Below, piece after piece: positions 44,738-53,985 of a stretch of DNA of 64,000 bases; the first letter of the stretch is position 1, and every line of letters begins with the position of its first letter. The notes below the pieces were generated by a model. The model was not told where the DNA came from and did no database searches. It worked only from the letters and a program-made list of their open reading frames with translations. Source of the DNA: Marivirga lumbricoides (GTDB lineage Bacteria; Bacteroidota; Bacteroidia; Cytophagales; Cyclobacteriaceae); contig NZ_BMEC01000017.1 of the NCBI RefSeq assembly GCF_014636295.1, forward strand, positions 46,164-110,163, written 5' to 3'. The translations under genes were made by a program, and so were the position numbers.

Positions 44738-44763
44738 ATTATAAAAGGAAAGCATTTTATAAT
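44738..44763 (+). repeat. A/T-rich 9-bp inverted repeat after the subtilisin gene
   Basis: ATTATAAAA (44738-44746) and TTTTATAAT (44755-44763) form a perfect stem with an 8-nt loop, 15 bp after the stop codon. The stem is A-T only, so if it is a terminator it is weak. Confidence 0.35.
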
Positions 44764-44838
44764 AGAACGAAAAAAAGAATTTTTCAGTTTTTAATATCTT
44801 TTAATCAATATTGTCCAAAATAAAATTGCCTATGAAAT

Positions 44839-44846
44839 TAATTTTG
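44839..44846 (+). promoter_or_regulatory. Candidate -7 box before the second M57 gene
   Basis: TAATTTTG matches TAnnTTTG exactly, 42 bp before the ATG at 44888. A TTG at 44811-44813 lies 25 bp upstream, slightly far for a -33 box. Confidence 0.4.
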
Positions 44847-44887
44847 CCTAACATTCTAAATATTTATAACCAAAAACTTATAAAATC

Positions 44888-45724
44888 ATGATTAAAAATG
44901 TAAAGACCTATTTAGGCGCTTTAGTTGTAGGCGTAGTAATGTTTTCTGCTTGTCAGCAGGACGAAGTAGCGAAATTAGATGAGTTTGCAGTAGACCCTTT
45001 GGTAATTGAGAAATTAAAGGCTCTGGGCTTTGATGTAACAAATCAAGCTCCTACCTTATTTGAAGATGGCTATTTGGTGGAAGGCGATATTTACCTTACC
45101 GACAAAACCATTTCAGAGATGAGTAAACCTTCTTTTTTACCTAATTCTGAACAGTATAGTACAGATAACCTGGTCTGTGGCCCCCGTAATATTACTGTTT
45201 ATGCTCCTCAAGGAGGTAGTAATGGCTACAGCTCTGCTATGATAGCAGGTTTAGACGAGGCCATAAACAGGTATAACAATGAAAATTTAACCTTAACTTT
45301 TCAAAGAGTTACTTCTTCCTCTAATGCAGATATTGTTATGACAAGATTAAGCCGAAGAGATGAAAGAAGAGGTGTATTAGGTTCTGCCGGATTCCCTACA
45401 AATAGCTGTGATCCTTATGGAGAGATCAAGATGAGTGGTGTATTGGAATCTTCTTATGGTTTATCAACCAATGGTATTGCTACTATCATTGCTCATGAAA
45501 TGGGCCACTGTATTGGTTTCCGTCATACTGATTATTTTAACAGAAGCATTAGCTGTGGTGGATCTCCTGTAAATGAAGGCGCTTCCACAGTAGGAGCTAA
45601 CCATATTCCTGGTACTCCAACGGGTGCATCGGCTTCTGCTGCTTCATGGATGTTAGCTTGTACTGATGGTAGTAACAGGCCATTTAATAACGATGATCAA
45701 ACGGCTTTAGACTATCTTTATTAA
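44888..45724 (+). CDS. M57-family HEMGH metalloprotease lipoprotein (paralogue)
   Basis: A 278-residue paralogue of the protease at 40818. The lipoprotein signal ends at MFSAC (Cys 22), then LGFDVTNQ and LVEGDIYLT, as in the other copy. The zinc site is H203-E204-M-G-H207-C-I-G-F-R-H213. The ends are alike (HTDYFNRS, ALDYLY). The two paralogues flank the subtilisin gene on either side, so a local duplication is likely. Confidence 0.88.
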   Translation: MIKNVKTYLGALVVGVVMFSACQQDEVAKLDEFAVDPLVIEKLKALGFDVTNQAPTLFEDGYLVEGDIYLTDKTISEMSKPSFLPNSEQYSTDNLVCGPRNITVYAPQGGSNGYSSAMIAGLDEAINRYNNENLTLTFQRVTSSSNADIVMTRLSRRDERRGVLGSAGFPTNSCDPYGEIKMSGVLESSYGLSTNGIATIIAHEMGHCIGFRHTDYFNRSISCGGSPVNEGASTVGANHIPGTPTGASASAASWMLACTDGSNRPFNNDDQTALDYLY

Positions 45725-45759
45725 TTAGAGAAGTTAAAAATCAACATATTGTATTTGTG

Positions 45760-45793
45760 AAAATGGAAGCTCCGATGGGGTTTCCATTTTTTT
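45760..45793 (+). terminator. Intrinsic terminator after the second M57 gene
   Basis: AAAATGGAA (45760-45768) pairs with TTCCATTTT (45782-45790), with extra G-C pairs in the loop, and a T-run follows. It lies about 35 bp after the stop codon. Confidence 0.75.
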
Positions 45794-45843
45794 ATGTATC
45801 TGAATGAACAAATAATTGCAGTTTTTTATTGATAGGATATGAC

Positions 45844-45851
45844 TATCTTTG
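45844..45851 (+). promoter_or_regulatory. Candidate -7 box before the DEAD-box gene
   Basis: TATCTTTG matches TAnnTTTG exactly and lies 30 bp before the TTG start at 45881. A TTG at 45816-45818 is 25 bp upstream, slightly long. Confidence 0.45.
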
Positions 45852-45880
45852 TAAATACTTATTAAATAGACAGAAAGATT

Positions 45881-47104
45881 TTGGAGTTTAATCAATTTAA
45901 TTTTCATCCTACCTTAAAAGAGGGCCTCGATATGATGGGCTTCACAAATGCGACCCCCATACAAGCAGAAGCCATTCCCAAAATACTTGATGGGAAGGAT
46001 TTGATCGCCTGTGCACAAACCGGTACAGGAAAAACGGCTGCTTTCGTTTTGCCTATTTTAAACAAATTAGCTTCATCTGAGGGTAATTCGAAAGAAGTTA
46101 ATACATTAATTATTGCCCCTACAAGGGAATTGGCACAACAAATAGACCAGCAAATTGAGGGGTTTTCATATTTTACCAATGCCAGTTCCATTGCTATTTA
46201 CGGTGGTGGAGATGGTGCAGCATGGGAGCAACAAAAGAAAGCCATCAGACAAGGTGTTGACATATTAGTTGCCACTCCTGGAAGACTGATTGCATTATTG
46301 AATTCCAATGACACCAACCTGTCTCATATAAAGCATCTTATATTAGATGAAGCTGACAGGATGTTAGACATGGGGTTTTCAGACGATATCAATAGGATTG
46401 TAAAGCAACTGCCTACTAACAGGCAAACATTGCTTTTCTCTGCAACAATGCCCCCTAAAATAAAGAAACTAGCGTCTGCTATTCTTAGGGATCCCGAAGA
46501 AATCAGTTTAGCCATTTCTAAACCAGCGGCAGGAATTTCACAAAAAGCTTTCATGACCTTTGATGGCCAAAAAACTCCTTTACTTAAATTCTTATTAGGT
46601 TCAGGTAGGTTTGAAACAGTAATTGTATTTGCCGGTACCAAAGACAAGGTTAAATCATTGGAGAAAGAGTTAAAAGGGCTTGATATGCCTCAAAAGTCAT
46701 TTCACAGTGACCTGGAACAAACCGAAAGGGAAGAAATTATGAGGGATTTTCGGGCTAAAAAGATAAGAGTACTAATAGGAACAGATATTTTATCACGTGG
46801 AATTGATGTGGAAAATATAAGCCTTGTAGTAAATTATGATGTGCCTGGCGATGCAGAAGATTATGTTCACAGAATCGGAAGAACAGCAAGAGCTGCCACA
46901 ACGGGCGAAGCCATTACCTTTGTAAATGAAAAGGATATGGAGAAATTTAACCGTATAGAGGAGCTGATAGAGAAAGAAGTGATTAAAACCAACAGCTTAC
47001 CTAATCAGTTAGGCGATGGTCCGGAGTATCAGAAGAATGCAAAGAAATACAAAAAGCCGGGCTTTTCTCGAAAAAAATCATTCCGAAAAAAGAAAAACTC
47101 ATAA
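45881..47104 (+). CDS. DEAD-box RNA helicase (RhlE-like)
   Basis: A 407-residue ATP-dependent RNA helicase. Q-motif (ATPIQAEAIP), Walker A (AQTGTGKT), DEAD (LILDEADRM), SAT and the C-terminal HRIGRTARA are all intact. A basic tail (RKKSFRKKKNS) probably helps RNA binding. The start is TTG at 45881; it is the only start before the conserved FNQFNFHPTL. It lies 27 bp before a second DEAD-box gene, so the two are probably co-transcribed. Confidence 0.95.
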   Translation: MEFNQFNFHPTLKEGLDMMGFTNATPIQAEAIPKILDGKDLIACAQTGTGKTAAFVLPILNKLASSEGNSKEVNTLIIAPTRELAQQIDQQIEGFSYFTNASSIAIYGGGDGAAWEQQKKAIRQGVDILVATPGRLIALLNSNDTNLSHIKHLILDEADRMLDMGFSDDINRIVKQLPTNRQTLLFSATMPPKIKKLASAILRDPEEISLAISKPAAGISQKAFMTFDGQKTPLLKFLLGSGRFETVIVFAGTKDKVKSLEKELKGLDMPQKSFHSDLEQTEREEIMRDFRAKKIRVLIGTDILSRGIDVENISLVVNYDVPGDAEDYVHRIGRTARAATTGEAITFVNEKDMEKFNRIEELIEKEVIKTNSLPNQLGDGPEYQKNAKKYKKPGFSRKKSFRKKKNS

Positions 47105-47131
47105 GTACCTCAAAAAATCAATTTAATTAAG

Positions 47132-48247
47132 ATGTCATTTAAAGAATTGGGGATTTCAGACAAGCTTATACAGGGCTTGGATGAAATGAATATTAAAGAA
47201 CCCACTAAAATACAGAAAGCTGTTATACCTTATTTACTTACTAATGCTGGTGATTTAGTAGCCCAGGCCCAGACAGGAACAGGTAAGACAGCCGCTTTCG
47301 GTCTTCCTATTTTACAACATATCAATGTAAAAGGGGAGAAGATTCAGGCTGTTATTATTGCTCCGACAAGAGAGCTTTGTCAGCAATTAGCTAAGCAGCT
47401 TTTTAAATTTACTAAGTATACTGACAAAATATATACTGAAGCAGTATTTGGAGGAGCAAAGATTGAACGACAGATTCAGGCTTTGCGTAGACCTACTCAT
47501 ATTTTAGTAGCTACCCCCGGTAGGTTAACTGATCTGATAAGAAGAAAAGCGGTAGACATCAGGCAGGCAAGCACCCTGGTACTTGATGAAGCGGATGAAA
47601 TGCTTAGTATGGGCTTCAAAAAGGATTTGGAGTTTATATTCCAATCCATGCCTCATAAAAAGAACGTATGGTTGTTTTCAGCTACCATTCCTACAGACAT
47701 CAAGTACTTAATAAAGAAGTATTTAGACCCTGACGCCAAGTATATTCAAACATCAGGAAACGAGATTGTTAACGAAAACATTAACCATCAGTTTGTTCCG
47801 TGTGATAAAGATGAAAAGTTGAGTATTTTACAGTATTTCCTAAAAACACAGAAAAGTGAAAGAGGGGTAATTTTCTGTAATACAAAGGCTTCTGCCCGAT
47901 CACTTTACGAACAACTTCAAGCCAGAAAACAATCGGTAGGTATTCTGGAAGGAGACATGCAACAGAAGGAGCGGGATAAAATGCTTAGAGCATTTAAAGG
48001 AAGTAAACTAAATTTATTGATTGCTACGGATGTAGCAGCCAGAGGAATAGATATTGCAGATTTAGCTTTCGTGGTGCACTTTGAAATTCCCAGGCAACTG
48101 GATTACTACATCCATCGAAGTGGCCGAACAGCCAGAGCCGGAAAACAAGGAATCAGTATGGCCTTTGCTACCAAAAATGATTTAAGCCAGATTCAAAAAA
48201 TTGAATCGGAACTGGGAATTAAAATGAAAAAGGTTCCATTTTCTTGA
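47132..48247 (+). CDS. DEAD-box RNA helicase, short form
   Basis: A 371-residue helicase with the same core motifs (AQTGTGKT, VLDEADEM, FSATIP, HRSGRTARAG) and almost no C-terminal extension. It is a second paralogue in the same operon as the upstream helicase, with 27 bp between them, and is followed after 13 bp by a TPR lipoprotein gene. Cold or ribosome-assembly roles are typical of such pairs, but are not shown here. Confidence 0.93.
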   Translation: MSFKELGISDKLIQGLDEMNIKEPTKIQKAVIPYLLTNAGDLVAQAQTGTGKTAAFGLPILQHINVKGEKIQAVIIAPTRELCQQLAKQLFKFTKYTDKIYTEAVFGGAKIERQIQALRRPTHILVATPGRLTDLIRRKAVDIRQASTLVLDEADEMLSMGFKKDLEFIFQSMPHKKNVWLFSATIPTDIKYLIKKYLDPDAKYIQTSGNEIVNENINHQFVPCDKDEKLSILQYFLKTQKSERGVIFCNTKASARSLYEQLQARKQSVGILEGDMQQKERDKMLRAFKGSKLNLLIATDVAARGIDIADLAFVVHFEIPRQLDYYIHRSGRTARAGKQGISMAFATKNDLSQIQKIESELGIKMKKVPFS

Positions 48248-48260
48248 TTTAAGGAAGTAC

Positions 48261-49349
48261 ATGAATAAAACCTTATCTGAAATGTTGTTGAAAGAAGTTT
48301 CAAGTGATAAATTAAATTTAATAAAGTTAGTTGTATTTCTTTTTGTATTTGTTTTGTTTGGAAGCTGTGCATCCAGGGAACAAAGACAGCAAAAACTCAT
48401 TCAAAAAGGCTATCTGGAGCTTGAAGCTAATAATGTCGAACGCAGTATTGAACTTTTTGAAGATGCTACAGAGCTGGTTGCTGAAAATGCTTCAGCTTGG
48501 AATGCCTTAGGAGTCGCTCTCTACAAGAATGGCAATACTTATGAAGCAATCCATGCTTTTGATAAAGCCCTTATGCTTCAACCTGATTACACCAGAGCTT
48601 ATTACAACCGAAGTAATGCTTTTTATGATGCCGGTGAATATTATAGAGCTTTAGATGATCTGGAGCCGGTAATGAATAGTTATGAAGATTCAGCTTTTGT
48701 ATATCTTGCGAAAGGGCTTTCCCTTGTAGGGCTGAAAAAGTATGAAGAAGCCAAGAAAGCTTTCATGTGGGCAGCCTCAATGGATAGCACTAATGCTGAG
48801 ATTTTTGCCAATATTGGTATTGTATATTATTATCAGCAGGAATATGGACAGGCTGAAAAGTATACACTCTCCGCGCTGAAGAAAAATGAAGGTGAAGCCA
48901 ATGCCTGGAATTTATTGGCCTTAATCCAGACTGAAAAAGAGAATTATTCCGGAGCACTTGAATCTGTCAATAAGGCGATTAGCTATGATAAATTTCAGCC
49001 TTATTTCTTGAACAACAGAGGCTTTATCCTCACTATGTCAGGCGATTATGAGAAAGCTGAAAGAGACTTAAGGCAGAGCATATCTATTGATGAACGTAAT
49101 CCATATGTTTACAGAAACCTGGGTATTCTTGCTCTTAAAAAAGGTGACTACACTGAAGCCATTCGGCAATTGAAAGAAGCCCTAAAAAAGAACGAGTATC
49201 TCTCTTCAGCCAATTTTTACCTTGCAGAAGCTTATAGGCTTAACAGTCAAAAAGAGCTTGCTTGTGAGTACTATCAAACCTCTACTTCTTTAGGTGAGAA
49301 GCAGGGGATAGAAGCTTATGAGAAATTCTGTCAGGAGATTGCCATGTAA
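48261..49349 (+). CDS. TPR-repeat lipoprotein
   Basis: A 362-residue protein with a lipobox (VLFGSC) near residue 36 and seven or more TPR repeats after it (for example NALGVALYKNGNTYEAI). The region before the lipobox is long for a signal, so the start could be the ATG at 48282. It stands 13 bp after the helicase and 46 bp before ffh. Such proteins are usually assembly scaffolds; the partner is unknown. Confidence 0.82.
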   Translation: MNKTLSEMLLKEVSSDKLNLIKLVVFLFVFVLFGSCASREQRQQKLIQKGYLELEANNVERSIELFEDATELVAENASAWNALGVALYKNGNTYEAIHAFDKALMLQPDYTRAYYNRSNAFYDAGEYYRALDDLEPVMNSYEDSAFVYLAKGLSLVGLKKYEEAKKAFMWAASMDSTNAEIFANIGIVYYYQQEYGQAEKYTLSALKKNEGEANAWNLLALIQTEKENYSGALESVNKAISYDKFQPYFLNNRGFILTMSGDYEKAERDLRQSISIDERNPYVYRNLGILALKKGDYTEAIRQLKEALKKNEYLSSANFYLAEAYRLNSQKELACEYYQTSTSLGEKQGIEAYEKFCQEIAM

Positions 49350-49365
49350 ACCTTAATAAATTTCT

Positions 49366-49373
49366 TATTTTTG
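49366..49373 (+). promoter_or_regulatory. Candidate -7 box of ffh
   Basis: TATTTTTG matches TAnnTTTG exactly, 23 bp before the ATG at 49396. A TTG at 49339-49341 is 24 bp upstream, slightly longer than usual. Confidence 0.45.
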
Positions 49374-49395
49374 CCTCAAATTTTAGGATAACGAT

Positions 49396-50730
49396 ATGTT
49401 TGATAATCTTAGTTATAAATTAGACCGCGCATTTAAAACCCTGAAAGGTCAGGGACAAATTACAGAAGTAAACGTAGCCACCACTGTGAAGGAAATTCGC
49501 AGGGCTTTGGTAGATGCTGACGTTAACTTTAAGGTAGCCAAGGAAGTAACCGATAAAATTAAGCAGGAAGCATTAGGAAGAGATGTATTAATTTCCGTTT
49601 CTCCGGGACAACTTCTTATTAAAATTACCCAGGAAGAACTCTCTAAAATGATGGGAGAGAAGCAGGAGGATATTAACATACAAGGCTCACCTTCTACCAT
49701 TCTGATTTCTGGTTTACAGGGTTCTGGTAAAACTACCTTTACCGGTAAATTGGCCAAAAGATTAAAAAAACAAGGAAAACAGGTTTTAGTAGCTGCCTGT
49801 GATATATACAGACCTGCAGCTATCGATCAGTTAAAAGTGTTAGGAGAGCAAATTGGAGTAGAAGTGTATGCTGAACCTGATAATAAAAATGCAGTTGAAA
49901 TTGCCGGGAATGCCATCAAATACGCTAAAAACAACGGGAAAAGTGTCGTAATTATTGATACTGCCGGTCGTTTAGCAGTGGACGAAACAATGATGCAGGA
50001 AATTGAGGCTTTAAAGAAAGCACTTAATCCTTCTGAAACCTTATTTGTGGTGGACTCCATGACAGGACAAGATGCAGTTAACACTGCAAAAACATTTAAT
50101 GAGCGTTTAAACTTCGATGGTGTTGTTTTAACCAAGTTGGATGGTGATACCCGTGGGGGAGCTGCCCTGTCTATCAGAACTGTAGTTGATAAACCAATTA
50201 AATTTGTCAGCACCGGTGAGAAGATGGATGCTATAGATCTGTTCTATCCTGATAGGATGGCTCAGCGAATCCTTGGTATGGGGGATGTGGTCTCTTTGGT
50301 GGAAAAAGCACAGGCAACTTTTGATGAGGAAGAGGCTAGCAGATTATCGAAAAAGATAAGAAAAAACCAATTCGATTTTGAAGATTTCCTTTCCCAGCTT
50401 CAGCAGATTAAGAAAATGGGAAATATCAAAGACCTCTTAGGTATGCTCCCTGGTATGGGTAAGCAAATAAAGGATTTGGATATTGATGATGATGCTTTTA
50501 AACCTGTTGAAGCAATTATCCGATCAATGACTAAAGAAGAGAGGAGTAATCCTGAGCTAATGAATGCTAGTAGAAAGCAGAGAATAGCTAATGGTAGTGG
50601 TACTTCTGTTCAGGAAATCAATAATTTGTTAAAGCAATTTAAAGATATGCGCAAAATGATGAAGACCATGAATAAAATGAGTGGTACTAAGCGCGGGCTT
50701 GCGGGTTTTAACCCATTTGGAGCCAAATAA
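49396..50730 (+). CDS. ffh: Signal recognition particle protein Ffh
   Basis: A 444-residue SRP GTPase that targets ribosome-nascent-chain complexes to the membrane. It has the N domain (four-helix bundle), the G domain with GLQGSGKTTF (G1), DTAGRL (G3) and TKLDGD (G4), and a Met-rich M domain at the C-terminus (MRKMMKTMNKMSG) that binds SRP RNA and signal sequences. Length is normal. The SRP RNA gene is not in the window. A strong terminator follows. Confidence 0.98.
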   Translation: MFDNLSYKLDRAFKTLKGQGQITEVNVATTVKEIRRALVDADVNFKVAKEVTDKIKQEALGRDVLISVSPGQLLIKITQEELSKMMGEKQEDINIQGSPSTILISGLQGSGKTTFTGKLAKRLKKQGKQVLVAACDIYRPAAIDQLKVLGEQIGVEVYAEPDNKNAVEIAGNAIKYAKNNGKSVVIIDTAGRLAVDETMMQEIEALKKALNPSETLFVVDSMTGQDAVNTAKTFNERLNFDGVVLTKLDGDTRGGAALSIRTVVDKPIKFVSTGEKMDAIDLFYPDRMAQRILGMGDVVSLVEKAQATFDEEEASRLSKKIRKNQFDFEDFLSQLQQIKKMGNIKDLLGMLPGMGKQIKDLDIDDDAFKPVEAIIRSMTKEERSNPELMNASRKQRIANGSGTSVQEINNLLKQFKDMRKMMKTMNKMSGTKRGLAGFNPFGAK

Positions 50731-50736
50731 AGTATA

Positions 50737-50780
50737 AAAGCGGAGTTAAATGATTTTTCATCTTTTAACTCCGCTTTATT
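50737..50780 (+). terminator. Intrinsic terminator after ffh
   Basis: AAAGCGGAGTTAAA (50737-50750) pairs perfectly with TTTAACTCCGCTTT (50764-50777). It lies between ffh and the convergent dehydrogenase gene and, because the stem is flanked by A and T, may act in both directions. Confidence 0.88.
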
Positions 50781-50800
50781 CTAAAAAATACCCTCAAGAA

Positions 50801-50822
50801 CTATTATAGACCTATTATAGAC
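50801..50822 (+). repeat. 11-bp tandem duplication at the end of the sugar dehydrogenase gene
   Basis: CTATTATAGAC occurs twice in a row (50801-50811 and 50812-50822). On the minus strand the first-read copy encodes the last residues and stop (GL-stop), and the second lies just downstream. It is a recent local duplication that does not change the product. Confidence 0.6.
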
Positions 50823-52074
50823 CTATTCGGTACATTCTTCCGCTGTCAGTGATTGCATATAAAGCACCATCTTTTCCTTCCAGCACATCCCTAAAACGCT
50901 GATTTTCATCTTTCAGTAAACGCTCTTCACCGATTACACGCTCATCCTCTATCACTAACCTTACTATATGCTGACCACTCAGCCCTGCTAAAAACAAATT
51001 GTTAGACCATTCGCTGATCATATTTCCGGAATAAAATGTAATACCGCTCGGCGACACTACAGGATCCCAATAATATATTGGTTGTTCCATACCTTCCTGT
51101 TGAGTGATGCCCTGACCTATAGGTCCACCTGAATATTCAATACCATATGAAATAGTGGGCCAACCATAATCTTTACCCGGCTTAATCAGATTTACTTCAT
51201 CTCCTCCTTTTGGGCCAAATTCCGCTTCCCACAAATCTCCAGTAACTGGATGTGTAGCAAGTCCTTGTACATTTCTATGGCCATAGGAATAGATTTCCGG
51301 TAATACATTATCTTGTCCTATGAATGGATTGCCTTCTGCCGGCTCACCTTCTGTGGTAATACGGAGTACCTTACCCAATGCGGCATCTAACTCCTGTGCC
51401 TCAGGCCTGGATTCTATATCTGATCGCTCTCCTGTACTAACAAAAAGATTTCCTTCTCCGTCCCATTCCAGGCGTGAGCCATAATGCAAAGCACTTTCAA
51501 ATTCTGGAATAGCAGTATAAATAACCTCCGCGTTTTCAATGCTGGATTCATCTTCTGCCAATTTTCCTTTGGCTACCGCAGTGGCAGTTCCGTTGCTTCC
51601 ATCTTGTGAAAAAGACCAATAGACTATTCTGTTATTGCTAAAGTCCGGATCTATGGCCACATCAAGCAGTCCGCCCTGTCCTGAACTATTTACAGAAGGA
51701 ATGCCGGAAATAGCTGTACTAACAGCTCCGGAAGTTGAAACGATACGCATAGTACCCTCTTTTTCCGTTACCAGGATTCTACCATCAGGCAGATTTGTCA
51801 TTCCCCATGGTCGGGATAGTCCGTCAGCAAATTGCGTTACCTGATAGTCAGTTTCAGTTGCAACCCCATTAACTCTGGTTTGGCCTGAAAAGGCAGGTTC
51901 ATAATCGGTATTGGGAGGTCGTGTTTCAACCGGAGATAATAGGCTATCTGTATCTGTAGCAGTAGAGTCAGCTGTATCCTGAAGATTTGAGGATGAATCT
52001 TTAGAATCGCAAGAGATATTCCCTATACCTAATACTGTAAAGATAATTAATGAGAGGCTTGTTAATTTTTTCAT
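50815..52074 (-). CDS. PQQ-dependent sugar dehydrogenase (GSDH-type) lipoprotein
   Basis: A 419-residue six-bladed propeller enzyme of the soluble glucose/aldose dehydrogenase type. A lipoprotein signal ends at NISC (Cys 22), then come PWGMTNLPDGRILVTEKEG, HYGSRLEWDGEGNLFVSTGE, and HRNVQGLATHPVTG with the PQQ- and Ca-binding loops. The natural substrate is unknown. It stands alone, converging on ffh, with the stop within a tandem repeat. Confidence 0.9.
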   Translation of the reverse strand: MKKLTSLSLIIFTVLGIGNISCDSKDSSSNLQDTADSTATDTDSLLSPVETRPPNTDYEPAFSGQTRVNGVATETDYQVTQFADGLSRPWGMTNLPDGRILVTEKEGTMRIVSTSGAVSTAISGIPSVNSSGQGGLLDVAIDPDFSNNRIVYWSFSQDGSNGTATAVAKGKLAEDESSIENAEVIYTAIPEFESALHYGSRLEWDGEGNLFVSTGERSDIESRPEAQELDAALGKVLRITTEGEPAEGNPFIGQDNVLPEIYSYGHRNVQGLATHPVTGDLWEAEFGPKGGDEVNLIKPGKDYGWPTISYGIEYSGGPIGQGITQQEGMEQPIYYWDPVVSPSGITFYSGNMISEWSNNLFLAGLSGQHIVRLVIEDERVIGEERLLKDENQRFRDVLEGKDGALYAITDSGRMYRIGL

Positions 52075-52546
52075 ATTTTTTTGTCTAATAGTTGATCAAC
52101 CAATATTGGCAATTTATGAACTTAGGCTTACGAAATATCTGAGGGTATTGTTATTAAATACACTATTTCAACTCACTTAAAAGTAACAAGTTACCTACTT
52201 TTATTTTTTAATTTTGAAATTTCATTTTATCTATATTCCCGTTTCTGATGAGATGTATTGAGAATAGTAATCTACATTGAAAATCGCTGACTTTAAATAT
52301 TTAAGGCAAGCTGATTAAAATCAATTTACCTGCCGAATAGAATGAATGTTTATGTAATTTAGTAGTCGTATAATTTTGCTTCTTTGAAATTAAATAGAAT
52401 CATTTCTTGTTTAATAAATAATTTATTTATTAAATTAACACTTTAAAATATATAATTTAATTAACTGATTATTAGTCGTTTTTAGTTATATTTTTAACTG
52501 TTATCAGTTTAATCTATAATAGAATTTTTTTAATAATTTTATATTT
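52075..52546. other. 472-bp intergenic region before the second kinase
   Basis: No gene is seen. The region is A/T-rich and holds a TAATTTTG box (52371-52378), a perfect 25-bp palindrome (52410-52434) and a TATATTTG box (52540-52547) that overlaps the GTG start of the kinase. It probably carries promoters in both directions. Confidence 0.6.
52410..52434 (+). promoter_or_regulatory. Perfect 25-bp A/T palindrome
   Basis: TTTAATAAATAA (52410-52421), T, TTATTTATTAAA (52423-52434). Composition is like the 37-bp palindrome at 18859 (both begin TTTAATA). It could be an operator for the kinase gene or chance in A/T-rich DNA. Confidence 0.35.
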
Positions 52547-53821
52547 GTGAGAAGAGTAGTTTGTTATTCCCTTGTATTAGTATGTTTGAGTATTGTAGCG
52601 TTGTTCTTGTTGAAAAAGCCTATTTCTCCTATAGAGAATACTCACCGCCCTTCCAGAACCTATTTAGCTGGTACACCTGTACAAGCAAACAATTCTATGC
52701 TTGAGTATTTTACAATGAGCACTTTTGGTATCGGGATGATGGGTATGGCATTTGGCTTTATCAATTTGGGTTCTAAAAGAATTAAAAAGCACAATGATTT
52801 TCTTGAGGAAATGGTGAAAGACAGAACCCTTGTATTGGAACAAAAACACCAGGAACTTATACATCAAAATGAGCACTACAAGATAGCGCTTAACATGATA
52901 AGAGAGCAAAAGGATGAAATCGAAGTTGCGCAGAAGGAATTACTTGCAAAAAATATAGAGGTGACAGAAGCGCTTGAAGAAATTAGTGCGCAGAATGAGC
53001 TGATAGATGTTGAAAGAACCAAACTCCACCAGGCTCAGAAAATTATTAAGACACAGAATGCAAAGCTCCTGAGTATTGCCAGAAATCTGGATCAACAGGT
53101 GCAGGAAAGAACAAGAGAGTTATCTGTTTCAAATAACCTGCTGCTGGAGAAAAACAAAGAACTGGATGATTTTATTTACAAGTCTGCACATGACTTACGG
53201 GGGCCTATTGCAAGATTTAAGGGGTTAAGCAGCCTTATTAACCTTGAATATAAATTAGGAAATAATATCACTGATCACCTGGAGCATCTGGATGACTCTG
53301 CGAGCCAAATGGACTCTATGTTAAAGCGACTAAGCAATGTCTATGAAATTAATGCAAAGCCCGTAAGCATTCAGCAAATGAAAATTGATGAGGTGATATC
53401 CGGTGTTTTAAGGCAATTGCAAGTTGAGGCAAATTACCCGGTAGTTAATATCAAAATTGACAATGAATGCAGGAGAACTGTTTTATGTGATCCTAACCTG
53501 TTGCAATTGATTTTTAGGAACCTTATTGGTAATGCAATCAGATTTGCGGATCTTGGCAAAGCTGAAAAACATGTGAATGTAGTTGTAAAGCAGGAGGAAA
53601 AACAGCTAAAGATTATTGTGAAAGACAATGGACTAGGTATTAAAGAGGAGCACAGGGAGAAAATATTTGGTCTTTTCTTTGTAGGATCGGAGGTTACAAA
53701 AGGTCCGGGCTTGGGTTTATATATCAGCAGAATGATTTCGAAGAAACTCAATGGCAGCATTGAGCTGCTTAGTACTGATTCCACGGACGAAACCATATTT
53801 CAGGTGGTCATTCCCATCTGA
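52547..53821 (+). CDS. Sensor histidine kinase with coiled-coil linker
   Basis: A 424-residue kinase with two N-terminal helices (about residues 4-22 and 56-76), a very long coiled coil (about 80-205) and a kinase core: AHDLRGPI (H-box), RNLIGNAIRFAD (N-box), KDNGLGI (G1) and GPGLGLYIS (G2). The short extracytoplasmic loop suggests it senses through the membrane or coiled coil. The GTG start at 52547 overlaps a perfect -7 box (TATATTTG, 52540-52547), so the true start or promoter is uncertain. Confidence 0.88.
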   Translation: MRRVVCYSLVLVCLSIVALFLLKKPISPIENTHRPSRTYLAGTPVQANNSMLEYFTMSTFGIGMMGMAFGFINLGSKRIKKHNDFLEEMVKDRTLVLEQKHQELIHQNEHYKIALNMIREQKDEIEVAQKELLAKNIEVTEALEEISAQNELIDVERTKLHQAQKIIKTQNAKLLSIARNLDQQVQERTRELSVSNNLLLEKNKELDDFIYKSAHDLRGPIARFKGLSSLINLEYKLGNNITDHLEHLDDSASQMDSMLKRLSNVYEINAKPVSIQQMKIDEVISGVLRQLQVEANYPVVNIKIDNECRRTVLCDPNLLQLIFRNLIGNAIRFADLGKAEKHVNVVVKQEEKQLKIIVKDNGLGIKEEHREKIFGLFFVGSEVTKGPGLGLYISRMISKKLNGSIELLSTDSTDETIFQVVIPI

Positions 53822-53929
53822 AGGAAGATATATAAAAATAGTACTCCTGAACAAAATACAAATAAAAGGTTAGTAGGAGTTATCACGAAAGGAGAGTTGT
53901 ATTTTCAAAAGAAAAAAAATACAGATACA

Positions 53930-53977
53930 GTTAGTGGTTACATTTCATTTAACTCAATGTAACCATTCATCACTAAC
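53930..53977. repeat. Nested inverted repeat between convergent genes
   Basis: GGTTACATT (53936-53944) matches AATGTAACC (53956-53964), and outside them GTTAGT (53930-53935) matches ACTAAC (53972-53977). It lies between the kinase and the lycopene cyclase gene, so it may help end transcription, although a T-run is lacking. Confidence 0.4.
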
Positions 53978-53985
53978 TCACTCAA

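Noticed and set aside
49449-50213. Minus-strand reading frames inside ffh
   Set aside because: Antisense shadows of a highly conserved gene, without motif, start context or neighbour.
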